From assembly GCF_014960965.1 (NCBI RefSeq), contig NZ_CP063169.1:2885581-2949580 (forward strand): DNA of 64,000 bases, given 5' to 3'. The notes beneath the pieces are model-generated. The model was not told where the DNA came from. It searched no databases and saw only the letters and a program-made list of their open reading frames with translations. This document shows positions 18,869-28,225 of the stretch, one piece after another. A program made the position numbers and the translations under genes. Position 1 is the stretch's first letter; each line of letters begins with the position of its first letter. The DNA comes from Ruania alkalisoli. Lineage in GTDB: Bacteria > Actinomycetota > Actinomycetes > Actinomycetales > Beutenbergiaceae.

Positions 18869-20359
18869 TCAGGAGAGCCGTTCCTGCACGAGTTCCCGCA
18901 CCCGTCCGGCATCGGCCTGCCCGCGCGTGGCCTTCATCACGGCACCGATGATCACACCCATCGGGCCCAGGTTGCCGGAGCGGATCTTCTCCGCGATGTC
19001 GGGCTGCTCGGCCAGGGTGGCGTCGATGACCTCCAGCAACGGCCCGTCGTCGGAGACGACCTCCAGGCCGCGTGCGGTGACGACGTCCTCGGGTGCACCT
19101 TCACCCGCGAGCACACCTTCGAGGACCTGCCGAGCCAGCTTGTCGTTCACGCGCCCGGAGTCCACCAGCCCCTGGAGTTCGGCCACGTGCTGCGGGGTGA
19201 CATCAAGGTCCGCCAGCTCGACACCGCTGGTCTTGGCAGTGCGGGAGAGCTCACCCATCCACCACTTCCGCGCGGCAGCGGGGGCCGCACCGGCAGCCAC
19301 CGTGGCCTCGATGAGGTCGAGTGCGCCAGCGTTGACGACGTCACGCATCTCTTCTTCCGAGTACCCCCACTCGGTGACCAGCCGCCGACGGCGCAGGGCC
19401 GGCAGTTCCGGCAGGCTCGCCCGGATCTCCTCGACCCATTCGCGCGGGGGTGCCAGAGGCACCAGGTCCGGCTCGGGGAAGTACCGGTAGTCGTCCGCGT
19501 CCGACTTCACGCGGCCCGAGGAGGTGGAGCCGGTGTCCTCATGGAAATGGCGTGTCTCCTGCACCACGCTCTGACCGGCGTCGAGGACGGCGGCCTGCCG
19601 GGACACCTCGTACCGCACCGCCCGCTCGATGGAGCGGAAGGAGTTGACGTTCTTGGTCTCGGTGCGGGTCCCCAGGGGTGCGTCCGGGGTGGCGCGCAGA
19701 GAGAGGTTCACGTCGGCACGGACGTTGCCGCGCTCCATCCTCGCCTCCGACACCCCCAGCGTGCGGAAGATGTCCCGCAGCGCCGAGACATAGGCCCGGG
19801 CCACCTCGGGGGCGCGAGCGCCCACGCCGGTGATCGGCTTGGTGACGATCTCCACCAGCGGGATTCCGGCACGGTTGTAGTCCACGAGGGAGTACTCGGC
19901 TCCGTGAATGCGCCCAGAGCCACCCACATGGGTGTTCTTCCCGGCGTCCTCCTCCATGTGGGCGCGCTCGATCTCCACCCGGAAGACCTCGCCGTCCTCG
20001 AGCTCGACGTCCAGATAGCCCTCGAAGGCGATCGGCTCGTCGTACTGGGACGTCTGGAAGTTCTTCGGCACGTCCGGGTAGAAGTAGTTCTTCCTGGCGA
20101 ACCGGCAGGTCTCGGCGATCTGGCAGTTCAGCGCCAGGCCGATGCGGATCGCATACTCCACCGCGGTGCCGTTGACCACGGGCAGTGCGCCGGGAAGACC
20201 CAACGAGACGGGTGTCACGGCGCTGTTCGGCTGGGCACCGAAATGCGCTGGCGCGTCGTCGAACATCTTCGTGGCGGTACCAAGTTCGACGTGCACCTCG
20301 ATACCGAGGACGGGGTCGAAGCGGGCGATCGCGTCGTCATAGTCGACCAGCGTGGTCAT
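18869..20359 (-). CDS. gatB: Asp-tRNA(Asn)/Glu-tRNA(Gln) amidotransferase subunit B
   Basis: 496 residues. The N-terminal catalytic (kinase/transamidase) domain reads [42 protein letters not shown] and [10 protein letters not shown]. The helical and YqeY-like tRNA-binding tail begins about residue 330 and ends [34 protein letters not shown]. It activates and amidates mischarged Glu-tRNA(Gln) or Asp-tRNA(Asn) together with GatA and GatC. Its ATG overlaps the gatA stop (ATGA). Confidence 0.97.
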   Translation of the reverse strand: MTTLVDYDDAIARFDPVLGIEVHVELGTATKMFDDAPAHFGAQPNSAVTPVSLGLPGALPVVNGTAVEYAIRIGLALNCQIAETCRFARKNYFYPDVPKNFQTSQYDEPIAFEGYLDVELEDGEVFRVEIERAHMEEDAGKNTHVGGSGRIHGAEYSLVDYNRAGIPLVEIVTKPITGVGARAPEVARAYVSALRDIFRTLGVSEARMERGNVRADVNLSLRATPDAPLGTRTETKNVNSFRSIERAVRYEVSRQAAVLDAGQSVVQETRHFHEDTGSTSSGRVKSDADDYRYFPEPDLVPLAPPREWVEEIRASLPELPALRRRRLVTEWGYSEEEMRDVVNAGALDLIEATVAAGAAPAAARKWWMGELSRTAKTSGVELADLDVTPQHVAELQGLVDSGRVNDKLARQVLEGVLAGEGAPEDVVTARGLEVVSDDGPLLEVIDATLAEQPDIAEKIRSGNLGPMGVIIGAVMKATRGQADAGRVRELVQERLS

Positions 20360-21894
20360 CGGGCGGCCTCCGTCGTATCCGTCAAGGTCTCCAGCTCCGG
20401 TGCACCGGCGAGCACGCCGGCACCGCCGGCCGCGGCGAGCAGTCGCGTCTCGAGCGCAGCACCCACCCGGTACAGCCGCTCGTCGGCCCGGGCCGGTGCG
20501 AGCACCTGGAAGCCGACCGGCAGCCCATCATCGGACAGTCCGCTGGGCAGCGAAAGGCCGGGAATCCCAGCCAGGTTTGCCGGGATGGTGGCGACGTCGT
20601 TGAGGTACATCGCCATCGGATCGTCCACCTTCTCCCCGAACCGGAACGCCGTGGTGGGCGCCGTGGGCGAGACGAGCACGTCAGCGGCCTCGAAGGCGGC
20701 AGCGAAGTCGCGCTGGATGAGGGTACGCACCTTCTGCGCACTGCCGTAGTAGGCGTCGTAGTAACCGGCCGAGAGTGCGTAGGTACCGAGGATGATGCGG
20801 CGCTTGACCTCTGGTCCGAAGCCGGCCCCACGCGTGGCGGCCATGACGCGCTCGGCGGTCACCGGGCCCTCAGCCGGCTCCACCCGCAGGCCGAACCGCA
20901 TCCCGTCGAACTTCGCCAGGTTGCTCGAAGCCTCCGACGGCAGGATCAGGTAGTAGGCAGCCAGTGCGGCCGAGAAGCTCGGGCAGGAGACCTCCACCAC
21001 CTCGGCGCCGGCGGCGCGGAGGTGGTCCAGGCTCGCCTCGAAACTCGCGCGCACCCCGGGCTGGTAGCCCTCACCGCCGAGCTCACGCACCACGCCCACG
21101 CGCACCCCGGTCAGGTCGCCGGTGGCACCGGCACGGGCCGCGTCGGCGTAGCTGGGTGCAGGCTCGGGCAGCGAGGTGGAGTCACGCGGGTCATGCCCAC
21201 CGATCACATCGTGCAGCAAGGCCGAGTCGAGCACCGTCCGCGAGCACGGACCGGCCTGGTCGAGACTGGAGGCGAGTGCGATCAGCCCGTAGCGCGAGAC
21301 CGAGCCATAGGTGGGCTTGACGCCCACGGTGCCGGTGACGGCAGCGGGCTGGCGGATCGAGCCGCCGGTGTCGGTCCCGATCGCCAGGGGCGCCTCATAG
21401 GCGGCCACGGCGGCTGCGGAACCGCCGCCCGATCCACCAGGGATCCGATCGAGATCCCACGGGTTACGGGTGGGGCCGTACGCCGAGTGCTCCGTACTCG
21501 AGCCCATGGCGAACTCGTCCATGTTCGTCTTGCCCAGGATCGGCATCCCGGCCGCGCGCAGCTTCTCCACGAGGGTGGCGTCGTACGGAGGAATCCACCC
21601 GTCGAGGATCTTCGAACCGGCGGTGGTCACCTGGTCCTTGGTGACCACGACGTCCTTGACGGCGATCGGCACACCAGCGAGCTCGTGCAGGTCCTCGCCG
21701 GCCGCGCGGCGGGCATCCACATCAGCCGCGGTAGCGAGTGCCTCCTCAGAGTTGACGTGCAGGAACGCATGCACGGGGCCGTCGACGGCGGCGATGCGGT
21801 CCAGGTGCGCCTGGGTGACCTCGACGCTGGTCACCTCACCGGAGCGAAGGCGCCCGGCGAGATCGGCGGCGGTGAGGCGGGTGAGGTCTGTCAC
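20356..21894 (-). CDS. gatA: Asp/Glu-tRNA amidotransferase subunit A
   Basis: 512-residue amidase that releases ammonia from glutamine for GatB. The Ser-cisSer-Lys triad is visible as K80 (PIAVKDVV), S155 ([12 protein letters not shown]) and S179 ([12 protein letters not shown]). The start is a GTG overlapping the gatC stop (GTGA). The gatC-gatA-gatB order with 4-bp overlaps is standard for actinobacteria and ensures stoichiometric translation. Confidence 0.97.
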   Translation of the reverse strand: MTDLTRLTAADLAGRLRSGEVTSVEVTQAHLDRIAAVDGPVHAFLHVNSEEALATAADVDARRAAGEDLHELAGVPIAVKDVVVTKDQVTTAGSKILDGWIPPYDATLVEKLRAAGMPILGKTNMDEFAMGSSTEHSAYGPTRNPWDLDRIPGGSGGGSAAAVAAYEAPLAIGTDTGGSIRQPAAVTGTVGVKPTYGSVSRYGLIALASSLDQAGPCSRTVLDSALLHDVIGGHDPRDSTSLPEPAPSYADAARAGATGDLTGVRVGVVRELGGEGYQPGVRASFEASLDHLRAAGAEVVEVSCPSFSAALAAYYLILPSEASSNLAKFDGMRFGLRVEPAEGPVTAERVMAATRGAGFGPEVKRRIILGTYALSAGYYDAYYGSAQKVRTLIQRDFAAAFEAADVLVSPTAPTTAFRFGEKVDDPMAMYLNDVATIPANLAGIPGLSLPSGLSDDGLPVGFQVLAPARADERLYRVGAALETRLLAAAGGAGVLAGAPELETLTDTTEAAR

Positions 21895-22190
21895 TGCTCC
21901 TCCCCCAGGATCTGCGGCACCGCGAACTGGCCGTCCTCGGCCTGCGGCGCCTGAGCGAGGATGTCCTCCAGCGGCAGGGTCTGGCCCACCACGTCGTCAC
22001 GGAGCACGTTCGTCAGGGGGATCGGGTGGCTGGTGGCGGGCACGTCGTCTCCGGCGACCTCCGAGACGGTCGCCACGGACTGGACGATCACGTCCAGATC
22101 GCCGGCCAGTCGGTCGGTCTCCTCGGGCGTGAGGTCGATGCGGGCCAGGGCGGCCAGGCGCGCGACCTCGTCTGCGTTGATGGTGGACAT
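21891..22190 (-). CDS. gatC: Asp/Glu-tRNA amidotransferase subunit C
   Basis: 99 residues ([21 protein letters not shown], then a long linker and [33 protein letters not shown]), the belt that wraps GatA and GatB. The start MSTINADEV at 22190 was chosen over a longer frame because homologues begin here. It is divergent from the DinB-type gene with a 38-bp gap. Confidence 0.93.
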   Translation of the reverse strand: MSTINADEVARLAALARIDLTPEETDRLAGDLDVIVQSVATVSEVAGDDVPATSHPIPLTNVLRDDVVGQTLPLEDILAQAPQAEDGQFAVPQILGEEQ

Positions 22191-22228
22191 GGCGGCGAGT
22201 CTACCGACGCGCCAGTACCGTGGATTCC

Positions 22229-23086
22229 ATGCCGGAGACCAAGGACTGGACGTGGGTCCTGCACCGCCAATGCCCCGACTGCGGGGCACACGTGGGCGCG
22301 CTCACTCTGGAGCAGATCCCTGCCGCACTGCGCGCCCAGCTCGAAGTCTGGCCCGTGGTGCTGCGACGAACCGACGTGGCCGAACGCCCCGCCCCGCAGA
22401 CTTGGTCCACACTCGAGTACGCGGCGCATGTGCGGGATGTGATCGAGGTCTTCGATGCCCGGCTGACCGCGATGCAGACCGAGGATGCCCCTACGTTCGA
22501 GGATTTCGACCCCGACCAGGCGGCACGGGAGGGCAGCTACCAGGAACTCGATCCCACCGACGTCGCGGCCGCAGTGATGACCACCGGCACGGCTCTGGCC
22601 GCCCGCATCGAGAGAACCGACCCTGAGCAGGCCGGGCGCTCGGGACGGCGCGGAGACGGCGCCGAGTTCACGATCACCACGCTCATGCAGTACCTGCTGC
22701 ACGATCTGGTCCACCATGCGTGGGACGTCACCGACGGGCGGCCGTCCACGGGTGAGTTCGGAACCGGCGCCGAGGAACACGAGTCCGCCGAGGTGGCTGA
22801 GCCCCCGTTGCAGGCGTTCGCCCACCGGCACCGCCGCGTGCTGGGACTCATCGTCGCGGTCGTGGCGCTCGCACTCGCGGTCGCCTACGTGGTCATCGCT
22901 CCACCGCAGTCGGACGCCGGCCCGCTCCAGGCAGGAATCGTGCGCTGGAGCGTTCCGGGCTGCTGGGCGCTGATCGCCGCCGCCGGGGCCTGCTGGGCCT
23001 TCGACGTCGCGGAGAAGGTGAGGAACGCCTTCGCCTACGCGGCTCTGGCGTGCTGGATCGTCTACCTCGCCGCCCGGCTCCTGTGA
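22229..23086 (+). CDS. DinB-family protein with C-terminal membrane helices
   Basis: 285 residues. The first 180 are a DinB four-helix fold (DWTWVLHRQCPDCGAHVG with a CxxC pair, VWPVVLRRTDVAERPAPQTWSTLEYAAHVRDVIEVF, QYLLHDLVHHAWDVTDG). Histidines in AAHVRD and DLVHHAWDV would bind metal as in thiol-dependent S-transferases of the superfamily. The tail has three hydrophobic helices (about 212-230, 243-262, 268-284), making this a membrane-attached fusion. The ATG at 22229 is preferred; a GTG at 22220 is in frame. It converges with the next gene, 3 bp between stops. Confidence 0.75.
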   Translation: MPETKDWTWVLHRQCPDCGAHVGALTLEQIPAALRAQLEVWPVVLRRTDVAERPAPQTWSTLEYAAHVRDVIEVFDARLTAMQTEDAPTFEDFDPDQAAREGSYQELDPTDVAAAVMTTGTALAARIERTDPEQAGRSGRRGDGAEFTITTLMQYLLHDLVHHAWDVTDGRPSTGEFGTGAEEHESAEVAEPPLQAFAHRHRRVLGLIVAVVALALAVAYVVIAPPQSDAGPLQAGIVRWSVPGCWALIAAAGACWAFDVAEKVRNAFAYAALACWIVYLAARLL

Positions 23087-23089
23087 CCC

Positions 23090-23614
23090 TCAGGCTCCCT
23101 GCTGCACCGACCACACCCAGTTCTGGGCATCGGCGGGGTGCGTGCGCTGGTGTGCGATCCGCCCTTCCGTCACCGGCACACCCGCCGACTGGGCCGCCTG
23201 GGTGACCTTGGTCCGGATCTTGCGCCAGTCCCCGCCGCCGATCGGCTGGCCGTTGTGCTCGCGGAACTGGGTGACGTACAGCACCGGCTGGCTCGCCGTC
23301 GTATCGAGCCGCAGGTGAATGTCCTGTGGCTCGATGAACTCCAGCGTCCACTGGTCCTCACCGGCGGCTGTGATGCGCCGGTGCTTGCCGAACACCTGCT
23401 CCACCACGGCGCGAGCCCCGGCCGCGTCGGTCGCCAGCACCGCCGTACGGGAGTACAGATCGAGGTGCTCCGCTGCCTGCTTCTCTGCCACCGCTGCCCC
23501 GGCACGCTCCCCCGCCTCGCCGATCTTGCTGCGGAGCACTCGCCGCAGAGCCCAGAGCACCACCAGCACCACCAGAATGCCGAGCATGAGGAAGAAGTAG
23601 CTGTTGCCGGACAT
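23090..23614 (-). CDS. Hypothetical membrane-anchored protein
   Basis: 174 residues. An N-terminal anchor NSYFFLMLGILVVLVVLWALRRVL is followed by a cytoplasmic alpha/beta domain (LDLYSRTAVLATDAAGARAVVEQVFGKHRRIT, WTLEFIEPQDIHLRLD, PVLYVTQFREHNGQPIGGGDWRKIRTKV, ending QNWVWSVQQ). I recognise no named family, but the even mix of strands and helices suggests a folded domain. It is a single gene between convergent DinB and the AraC regulator. Confidence 0.65.
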   Translation of the reverse strand: MSGNSYFFLMLGILVVLVVLWALRRVLRSKIGEAGERAGAAVAEKQAAEHLDLYSRTAVLATDAAGARAVVEQVFGKHRRITAAGEDQWTLEFIEPQDIHLRLDTTASQPVLYVTQFREHNGQPIGGGDWRKIRTKVTQAAQSAGVPVTEGRIAHQRTHPADAQNWVWSVQQGA

Positions 23615-23667
23615 GGTTGTGCTCCCCTGACGTTGGTGATTGAAGACGGCACCAGATCCTACGAGGT

Positions 23668-24621
23668 TCAGTGCACCTGTTCCGCCCGGGAGGCCTTGCG
23701 AAAGCTCGACGGGCTCACCCCGCTCACGGCCCGGAACTGACGGGAGAAGTAGAACTCGTCGGCGTAACCGACCGACCGGGCGATCTCAGCGACGGTCTGC
23801 GACGTGGTGACCAGCATCACCCGGGCGCGGGCCATCCGGGTGCGGGTGAGGTAGTCGAGGACGCCACCACCGGTCGCCTGCCGGAACAGGGCCGCCAGGT
23901 GGGAGGTACTCAGTCCCACGTGCGCAGCGACGTCGGGCACCCGGACTGCCTCCTCGAGGTGCTCCAGGAGGTACTCGCGGGCCCGTTGGACCGGCCCGGC
24001 CTCATCTCGCGGCCCCGCGAGCTGATCAGCACCGAGCTGCGCGAACACGAACCACGCCGCACCCGCCGCCGCCATCAGAGAGGGAGCAGTCTCATCCCTT
24101 TCGAGCGCCTGGACCACCTGCTCCATCAGATGGACCACGCGCGCGGGATCGTGCAGGTCGACCACCCGTCGTGAGCTGCCCGCCATCGGAGCGAGCAGGT
24201 CTGGGAGATCTGAGCCCGTGGCATGAAGCCACCACAACGTCCAGGGATCGCCGACGTCAGCACGGTAGAGGTGCCCCGTGCCCGGCGGCAGGACCAGCGC
24301 CTGGCCCACGCGCACCGGCACCGTGCCGCCGTCCACATCGCACCAGCCGCGGCCATCGGTGCACACCAGCACCACCGCCTCCCGGGCGCCCTGTGGTCGG
24401 GAGCGGCCATGGTTGGCGGCGTGAGGGAAGTAGCCGGCGTCGGTCACCAACAGCCGGGACGTCAGACCGGACTGCGTCGCGCGGGTCACCAGTGGGCGCG
24501 GCAGCACGCGCATGCGCTGCCCGGGGAAGCCGTCCCGCGTGTACGTCACCATGGGTCCAGTCTGCACCACCGTCAGCACAGGAATCATCGAATCGTCCAG
24601 GAAGTCCGCACGATCGGACAT
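23668..24621 (-). CDS. AraC-family regulator of the alpha-galactoside locus
   Basis: 317 residues. The N-terminal cupin sugar-sensor reads AVVLVCTDGRGWCDVDGGTVPVRVGQALVLPPGTGHLYRADVGDPWTLWW. The C-terminal double helix-turn-helix has DVAAHVGLSTSHLAALFRQATG and the hallmark VAEIARSVGYADEFYFSRQFRAVSGVSPSSFR. It is divergent from the DUF5107-ABC-GH36 operon, so it is probably its activator responding to the imported sugar. The start is uncertain: ATGs at 24588 and 24552 would leave a more normal intergenic operator space than the 35 bp left by 24621. Confidence 0.88.
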   Translation of the reverse strand: MSDRADFLDDSMIPVLTVVQTGPMVTYTRDGFPGQRMRVLPRPLVTRATQSGLTSRLLVTDAGYFPHAANHGRSRPQGAREAVVLVCTDGRGWCDVDGGTVPVRVGQALVLPPGTGHLYRADVGDPWTLWWLHATGSDLPDLLAPMAGSSRRVVDLHDPARVVHLMEQVVQALERDETAPSLMAAAGAAWFVFAQLGADQLAGPRDEAGPVQRAREYLLEHLEEAVRVPDVAAHVGLSTSHLAALFRQATGGGVLDYLTRTRMARARVMLVTTSQTVAEIARSVGYADEFYFSRQFRAVSGVSPSSFRKASRAEQVH

Positions 24622-24644
24622 TCCTGCTGCGCCTCACCTGCGCC

Positions 24645-24650
24645 TAGCGT
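24645..24650 (+). promoter_or_regulatory. Candidate -10 of the alpha-galactoside operon
   Basis: TAGCGT ends six bases before the ATG of the DUF5107 gene, which would give a leaderless mRNA. TTCCTG 18 bp upstream is a poor -35, as expected for an activator-dependent promoter under AraC control. Confidence 0.35.
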
Positions 24651-24656
24651 CGAGGC

Positions 24657-27600
24657 ATGCTCACAGAGGAGCCGACGCTCACCCTCCCGGCCCGGCCCGC
24701 CGACCAGGCCGATGCGCCCGTCGCTGTCTGGCGCGAACCGCTGCCGCTGCGTACCTACCACCCGGCGCCGCCCTCGGATCTGCCCGCCTATCTCGATGCC
24801 CGCGTCTATCAAGGCTCCTCGGGGCGGGTGTACCCGCTGCCATTCCACGACCGCATCGAACCCGAACCCACGACGCACCAGTGGGACGCGATCCACCTGG
24901 AGAACGCCTGGATCCGGTTGGTGATCCTGCCCGAGCTGGGCGGCCGGATCCACCTGGCGATCGACCGCCACTCGGGCGCCGAGATCTTCTACAACAACCC
25001 GGTGATCAAACCCGCCCTCGTCGGCCTCGCCGGGCCCTGGATCGCCGGCGGCATCGAGCTGAACTGGCCCCAGCACCACCGGCCCGCCACCTACCTGCCC
25101 ACCGACACCCACATCACCCACGAAGACGACGGTTCGGTCACCGTCTGGTGCTCCGACCACGACCCCTTTGACCGGATGAAGGGGATGCACGGGATCCGCC
25201 TCCACCCGGACCGTTCCACCATCGAGCTGCGGGTGCGCCTATACAACCGCACTCCCCTGACGCAGACCTTTCTGTGGTGGGCGAACGTAGCCGCGCGCAC
25301 CCACCGGGACTTCCAGTCCTTCTTCCCCGACGACGTGCGCATCGTGGCCGATCACGCCAAGCGCGCCATCACGGCGTTTCCCGCCGCGGACCGGCCCTAC
25401 TACGACATCGACTATCCGAGCCGGGCACACCACTCTTTCACCGCAGCCGACGGCACCCTCGTCTCCGGTGACCGGATCGACTGGCCGGACAACATCCCGG
25501 TGCCCACCTCCTACATGGTCACCCACTCCGATCACGACTTCTTCGGCGGCTACGACCACGCCACCGGCCTGGGTTTCGTGCACGTGGCCGACCGGCGCAT
25601 CGCCGTCGGGAAGAAGCAGTGGACGTGGGGCGAGTCGCGCTTCGGCCGCGCATGGAACCGCAACCTCGCCGATGACGACTCCGCCTATGTCGAACTCATG
25701 GCTGGAGTGTTCACCGACAACCAGCCCGATTTCGCCTTCCTCGCCCCCGGTGAGACGAAAGTGTTCTCCCAGGTCTGGTATCCGCTGCGGGATATCGGGC
25801 CCGTCACCGAGGCCACGGAGGAGGCGGCGCTGCGGGTCCGGCTGGCCGGCGACACGCTCGCCATCGGCGTGATCTCCACCTCGACTCGGCCGGGGGCGTT
25901 GCTGGAGGTGCTGGACCCTGACGGCACGGTGATCGCCGACCGGGTCGCCGATCTCGATCCGGCCACGCCGGTGCAGTGGGAGGTCGCCGCCGACGGCGCA
26001 GCACCGCTGATCGTACGCGTGCGCCATGGCGAGCAGGTGCTGGTGAGTCAACCGACGGCGCAGGCTCGCCAGGGCGAGCAGGGCGAGAGTGCCGAGGTGC
26101 TGGCAGCGACCGAACCTGCGCCTTCGGCGCAGGTGGACACCGTCGAAGAGCTGCTCGATATCGCCGGTCACCTGCAGCAGTACCGCCACGCCAGCCGCTC
26201 CCCCGAGCCGTACTGGGCGGAAGCGCTACGGCGGGAGCCGGGCCACGCGGGGGTGAGAACCGCCGTCGGGATCGCGCGCCTGCGGCAGGGGCGCCTCGGT
26301 GAGGCGGAGACACACCTACGCACCGCCGTCGGCAGGCTCACTGCCTACCATCCCACCCCCAGCGATGCGACGGCGCTGTATCACCTGGGCCTGGTGCTCG
26401 CCCTCGGCGAGCGCCCGCAAGAGGCGTACGGCCTGTTCGCTCGCGCCTCCTGGAACCGGCTGTGGCGGGCACCGGCCGGATACGAGATGGCGCGGCTCGA
26501 CGCCGCCGCCCGGCGGGATACGACCGCGCTGCACCGGCTGGACGATGTGCTGCGCGTGGAGCCGGAACACCTGCAGGCGCGCACGCTGCGGGCACTGCTG
26601 CTGCGCACCGGGCGTACCGGGGATGCCGCGGCCGAACTGGCTGCGCTGGCTGGACTGGACCCGCTGCACTGGTGGTCGCGGGACCTCGCCGGCCAGGAGC
26701 TGCACGCCGACGCCCTCACCTGCCTGGACATCGCGAGCGAATACGCGAGCGTCGGCTGCCTCGACGAGGCGCTCCGGGTGCTGGAGACGGCCGTCGACCG
26801 TGATCGCGGACGCGCCCTGGGGCAACCCTCGGTCACCGCCCTGGCGCACCTGCACCGTGCCGATCTGCTGGAGCGGTCCGGGGACGAGGTCGCCGCCCAG
26901 CGCGCCCGTCAGGACGCTGCCGGGGCCGATCGCACCTGGTGCTTCCCGGGACGACTCGAGGACGCCGTCATGCTCACGCGGGCCGTCCAGAGTCACCAGG
27001 ACGCGGTGGCCCAGGTGCTGCTCGGCCACTGGCTGTACGCCTCCGGACGTCAGCAGGAGGCCCTGACGGCGTGGGAGACCGGAGCCCGGGAGGCGGGGGA
27101 CGCCGTCGTGCACCGCAACATCGGGCTCGCACTGGTGACAGTGGCGGGTGATCTGGACGGCGCCCGAGCCGCCTACGACCGAGCACTCGCCCTCGCTCCA
27201 GCTCACCCACGGATCCTGCGGGAGAGCGACCAGCTGGACCGGCGACGCGCCGTGCCGGTGGCCGCGCGGTTGCGAGCCATCAGCGACGCCCCGCAGGCGG
27301 TGGCCGAGCGCGACGATCTCGCCGCCGAACTGGCGCACCTGCTTGTCTGCTCCGGGGATGCGGTCGCGGCGCACCGGATCCTCAGCGGGCGGCAGTTCCA
27401 GCCGTGGGAAGGCGGCGAGGGTGAGGTGCTGCGGGTGTGGGAACGCACCTGCACCGCTCTCGCCCGCACCGCCGTGTCGGCAGGCAGGCTCGACGAGGCC
27501 GCGCAGTGGGTGGCCGACGCCCTCACACCGCCGGCCACCCTCGGGGAGGATCGGCACCCGCTCGCCACGACCGCTGGGCTGCAGTTGCTCACGGGCGATG

Positions 27601-28034
27601 TGGCGGCTGCGGCGGGCAGGACCGCCGACGCCGAACGGGCCTGGTCGATCGCTGCCGCTCAGGTGGGCGACTTCCGCACGATGAGCGCCAGCCGCCACAG
27701 CGAGGCGACCTACCACAGCGTGCTCGCCCTGCGGCGTCTGGGCCGCACCGACGAAGCCCGTGCCCTCGCCGCGGACCTCCGCGAGTTCACCGACGAGCTG
27801 GCCGCCTCCACGCCCGGTATCGACTATTTCGCCACCTCCCTGCCGGAGATGCTGCTCTTCCCGCCTGACCTGAGCGAACAGCGCGACGTGCGCGTGCAGT
27901 TCCTGCGAGCCCAGCTTGACCTGCTCGACGGCGATGTGCCGGCGGCACGAGCGCGGTTGACCGAGATCCTGACCACCGTGCCCGACCATCCCGAGGCCCA
28001 CGACCTGCTCACCAGAATCGAGGACCACGAATGA
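24657..28034 (+). CDS. DUF5107 domain protein with C-terminal TPR array
   Basis: 1125 residues, no signal peptide, so cytoplasmic. Residues about 50-400 form the DUF5107 beta-sandwich (NAWIRLVILPELGGRIHLAID, GPWIAGGIELNWPQHHRP, FLWWANVAARTHRDFQSFFP, WGESRFGRAWNRNL), a galactose-mutarotase-like fold that probably binds or hydrolyses carbohydrate. From about 490 on the protein is all helical with tetratricopeptide pairs (HLGLVLALGERPQEAYGLFARA, EHLQARTLRALLLRTGRTGDAAAEL, RNIGLALVTVAGDLDGARAAYDRALALAPAHP). It is first in the operon, ahead of the transport genes, and its stop overlaps the next start. Enzymatic activity is not shown by the sequence. Confidence 0.8.
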   Translation: MLTEEPTLTLPARPADQADAPVAVWREPLPLRTYHPAPPSDLPAYLDARVYQGSSGRVYPLPFHDRIEPEPTTHQWDAIHLENAWIRLVILPELGGRIHLAIDRHSGAEIFYNNPVIKPALVGLAGPWIAGGIELNWPQHHRPATYLPTDTHITHEDDGSVTVWCSDHDPFDRMKGMHGIRLHPDRSTIELRVRLYNRTPLTQTFLWWANVAARTHRDFQSFFPDDVRIVADHAKRAITAFPAADRPYYDIDYPSRAHHSFTAADGTLVSGDRIDWPDNIPVPTSYMVTHSDHDFFGGYDHATGLGFVHVADRRIAVGKKQWTWGESRFGRAWNRNLADDDSAYVELMAGVFTDNQPDFAFLAPGETKVFSQVWYPLRDIGPVTEATEEAALRVRLAGDTLAIGVISTSTRPGALLEVLDPDGTVIADRVADLDPATPVQWEVAADGAAPLIVRVRHGEQVLVSQPTAQARQGEQGESAEVLAATEPAPSAQVDTVEELLDIAGHLQQYRHASRSPEPYWAEALRREPGHAGVRTAVGIARLRQGRLGEAETHLRTAVGRLTAYHPTPSDATALYHLGLVLALGERPQEAYGLFARASWNRLWRAPAGYEMARLDAAARRDTTALHRLDDVLRVEPEHLQARTLRALLLRTGRTGDAAAELAALAGLDPLHWWSRDLAGQELHADALTCLDIASEYASVGCLDEALRVLETAVDRDRGRALGQPSVTALAHLHRADLLERSGDEVAAQRARQDAAGADRTWCFPGRLEDAVMLTRAVQSHQDAVAQVLLGHWLYASGRQQEALTAWETGAREAGDAVVHRNIGLALVTVAGDLDGARAAYDRALALAPAHPRILRESDQLDRRRAVPVAARLRAISDAPQAVAERDDLAAELAHLLVCSGDAVAAHRILSGRQFQPWEGGEGEVLRVWERTCTALARTAVSAGRLDEAAQWVADALTPPATLGEDRHPLATTAGLQLLTGDVAAAAGRTADAERAWSIAAAQVGDFRTMSASRHSEATYHSVLALRRLGRTDEARALAADLREFTDELAASTPGIDYFATSLPEMLLFPPDLSEQRDVRVQFLRAQLDLLDGDVPAARARLTEILTTVPDHPEAHDLLTRIEDHE

Positions 28035-28170
28035 GCTACTCCCCCGTACCGATCCCGGAGCACCTGCCAGACAGGTTGCCGCTGACCCTCTGGGACTTCT
28101 CCTCGTTCGCCGATCTCGACCGGGCCTTCGCCCAGGTGCCCAGGAGAACGTGATCTTCACCCGAGCCTGA
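28031..28170 (+). pseudogene. Truncated gene, probable cellulase-like family remnant
   Basis: An ATG overlapping the DUF5107 stop (ATGA) opens a 40-codon frame beginning MSYSPVPIPEHLPDRLPLTL, then WDFSSFADLDRAFAQ, and stops at 28151. From memory this resembles the N-terminus of the cellulase-like (TIM-barrel) proteins found in similar operons, with an internal deletion after WDFS. A duplicated GCCCAG (28131-28143 region) marks a possible deletion joint, after which another frame reads ENVIFTRA-stop to 28170 and could be the lost C-terminus. The coupled start shows a real gene once stood here. Confidence 0.5.
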
Positions 28171-28225
28171 TCCACCTCACCACCACCCACGCGCCGGCAT
28201 GGCGCACACTCCAGGAGGTTCGACG

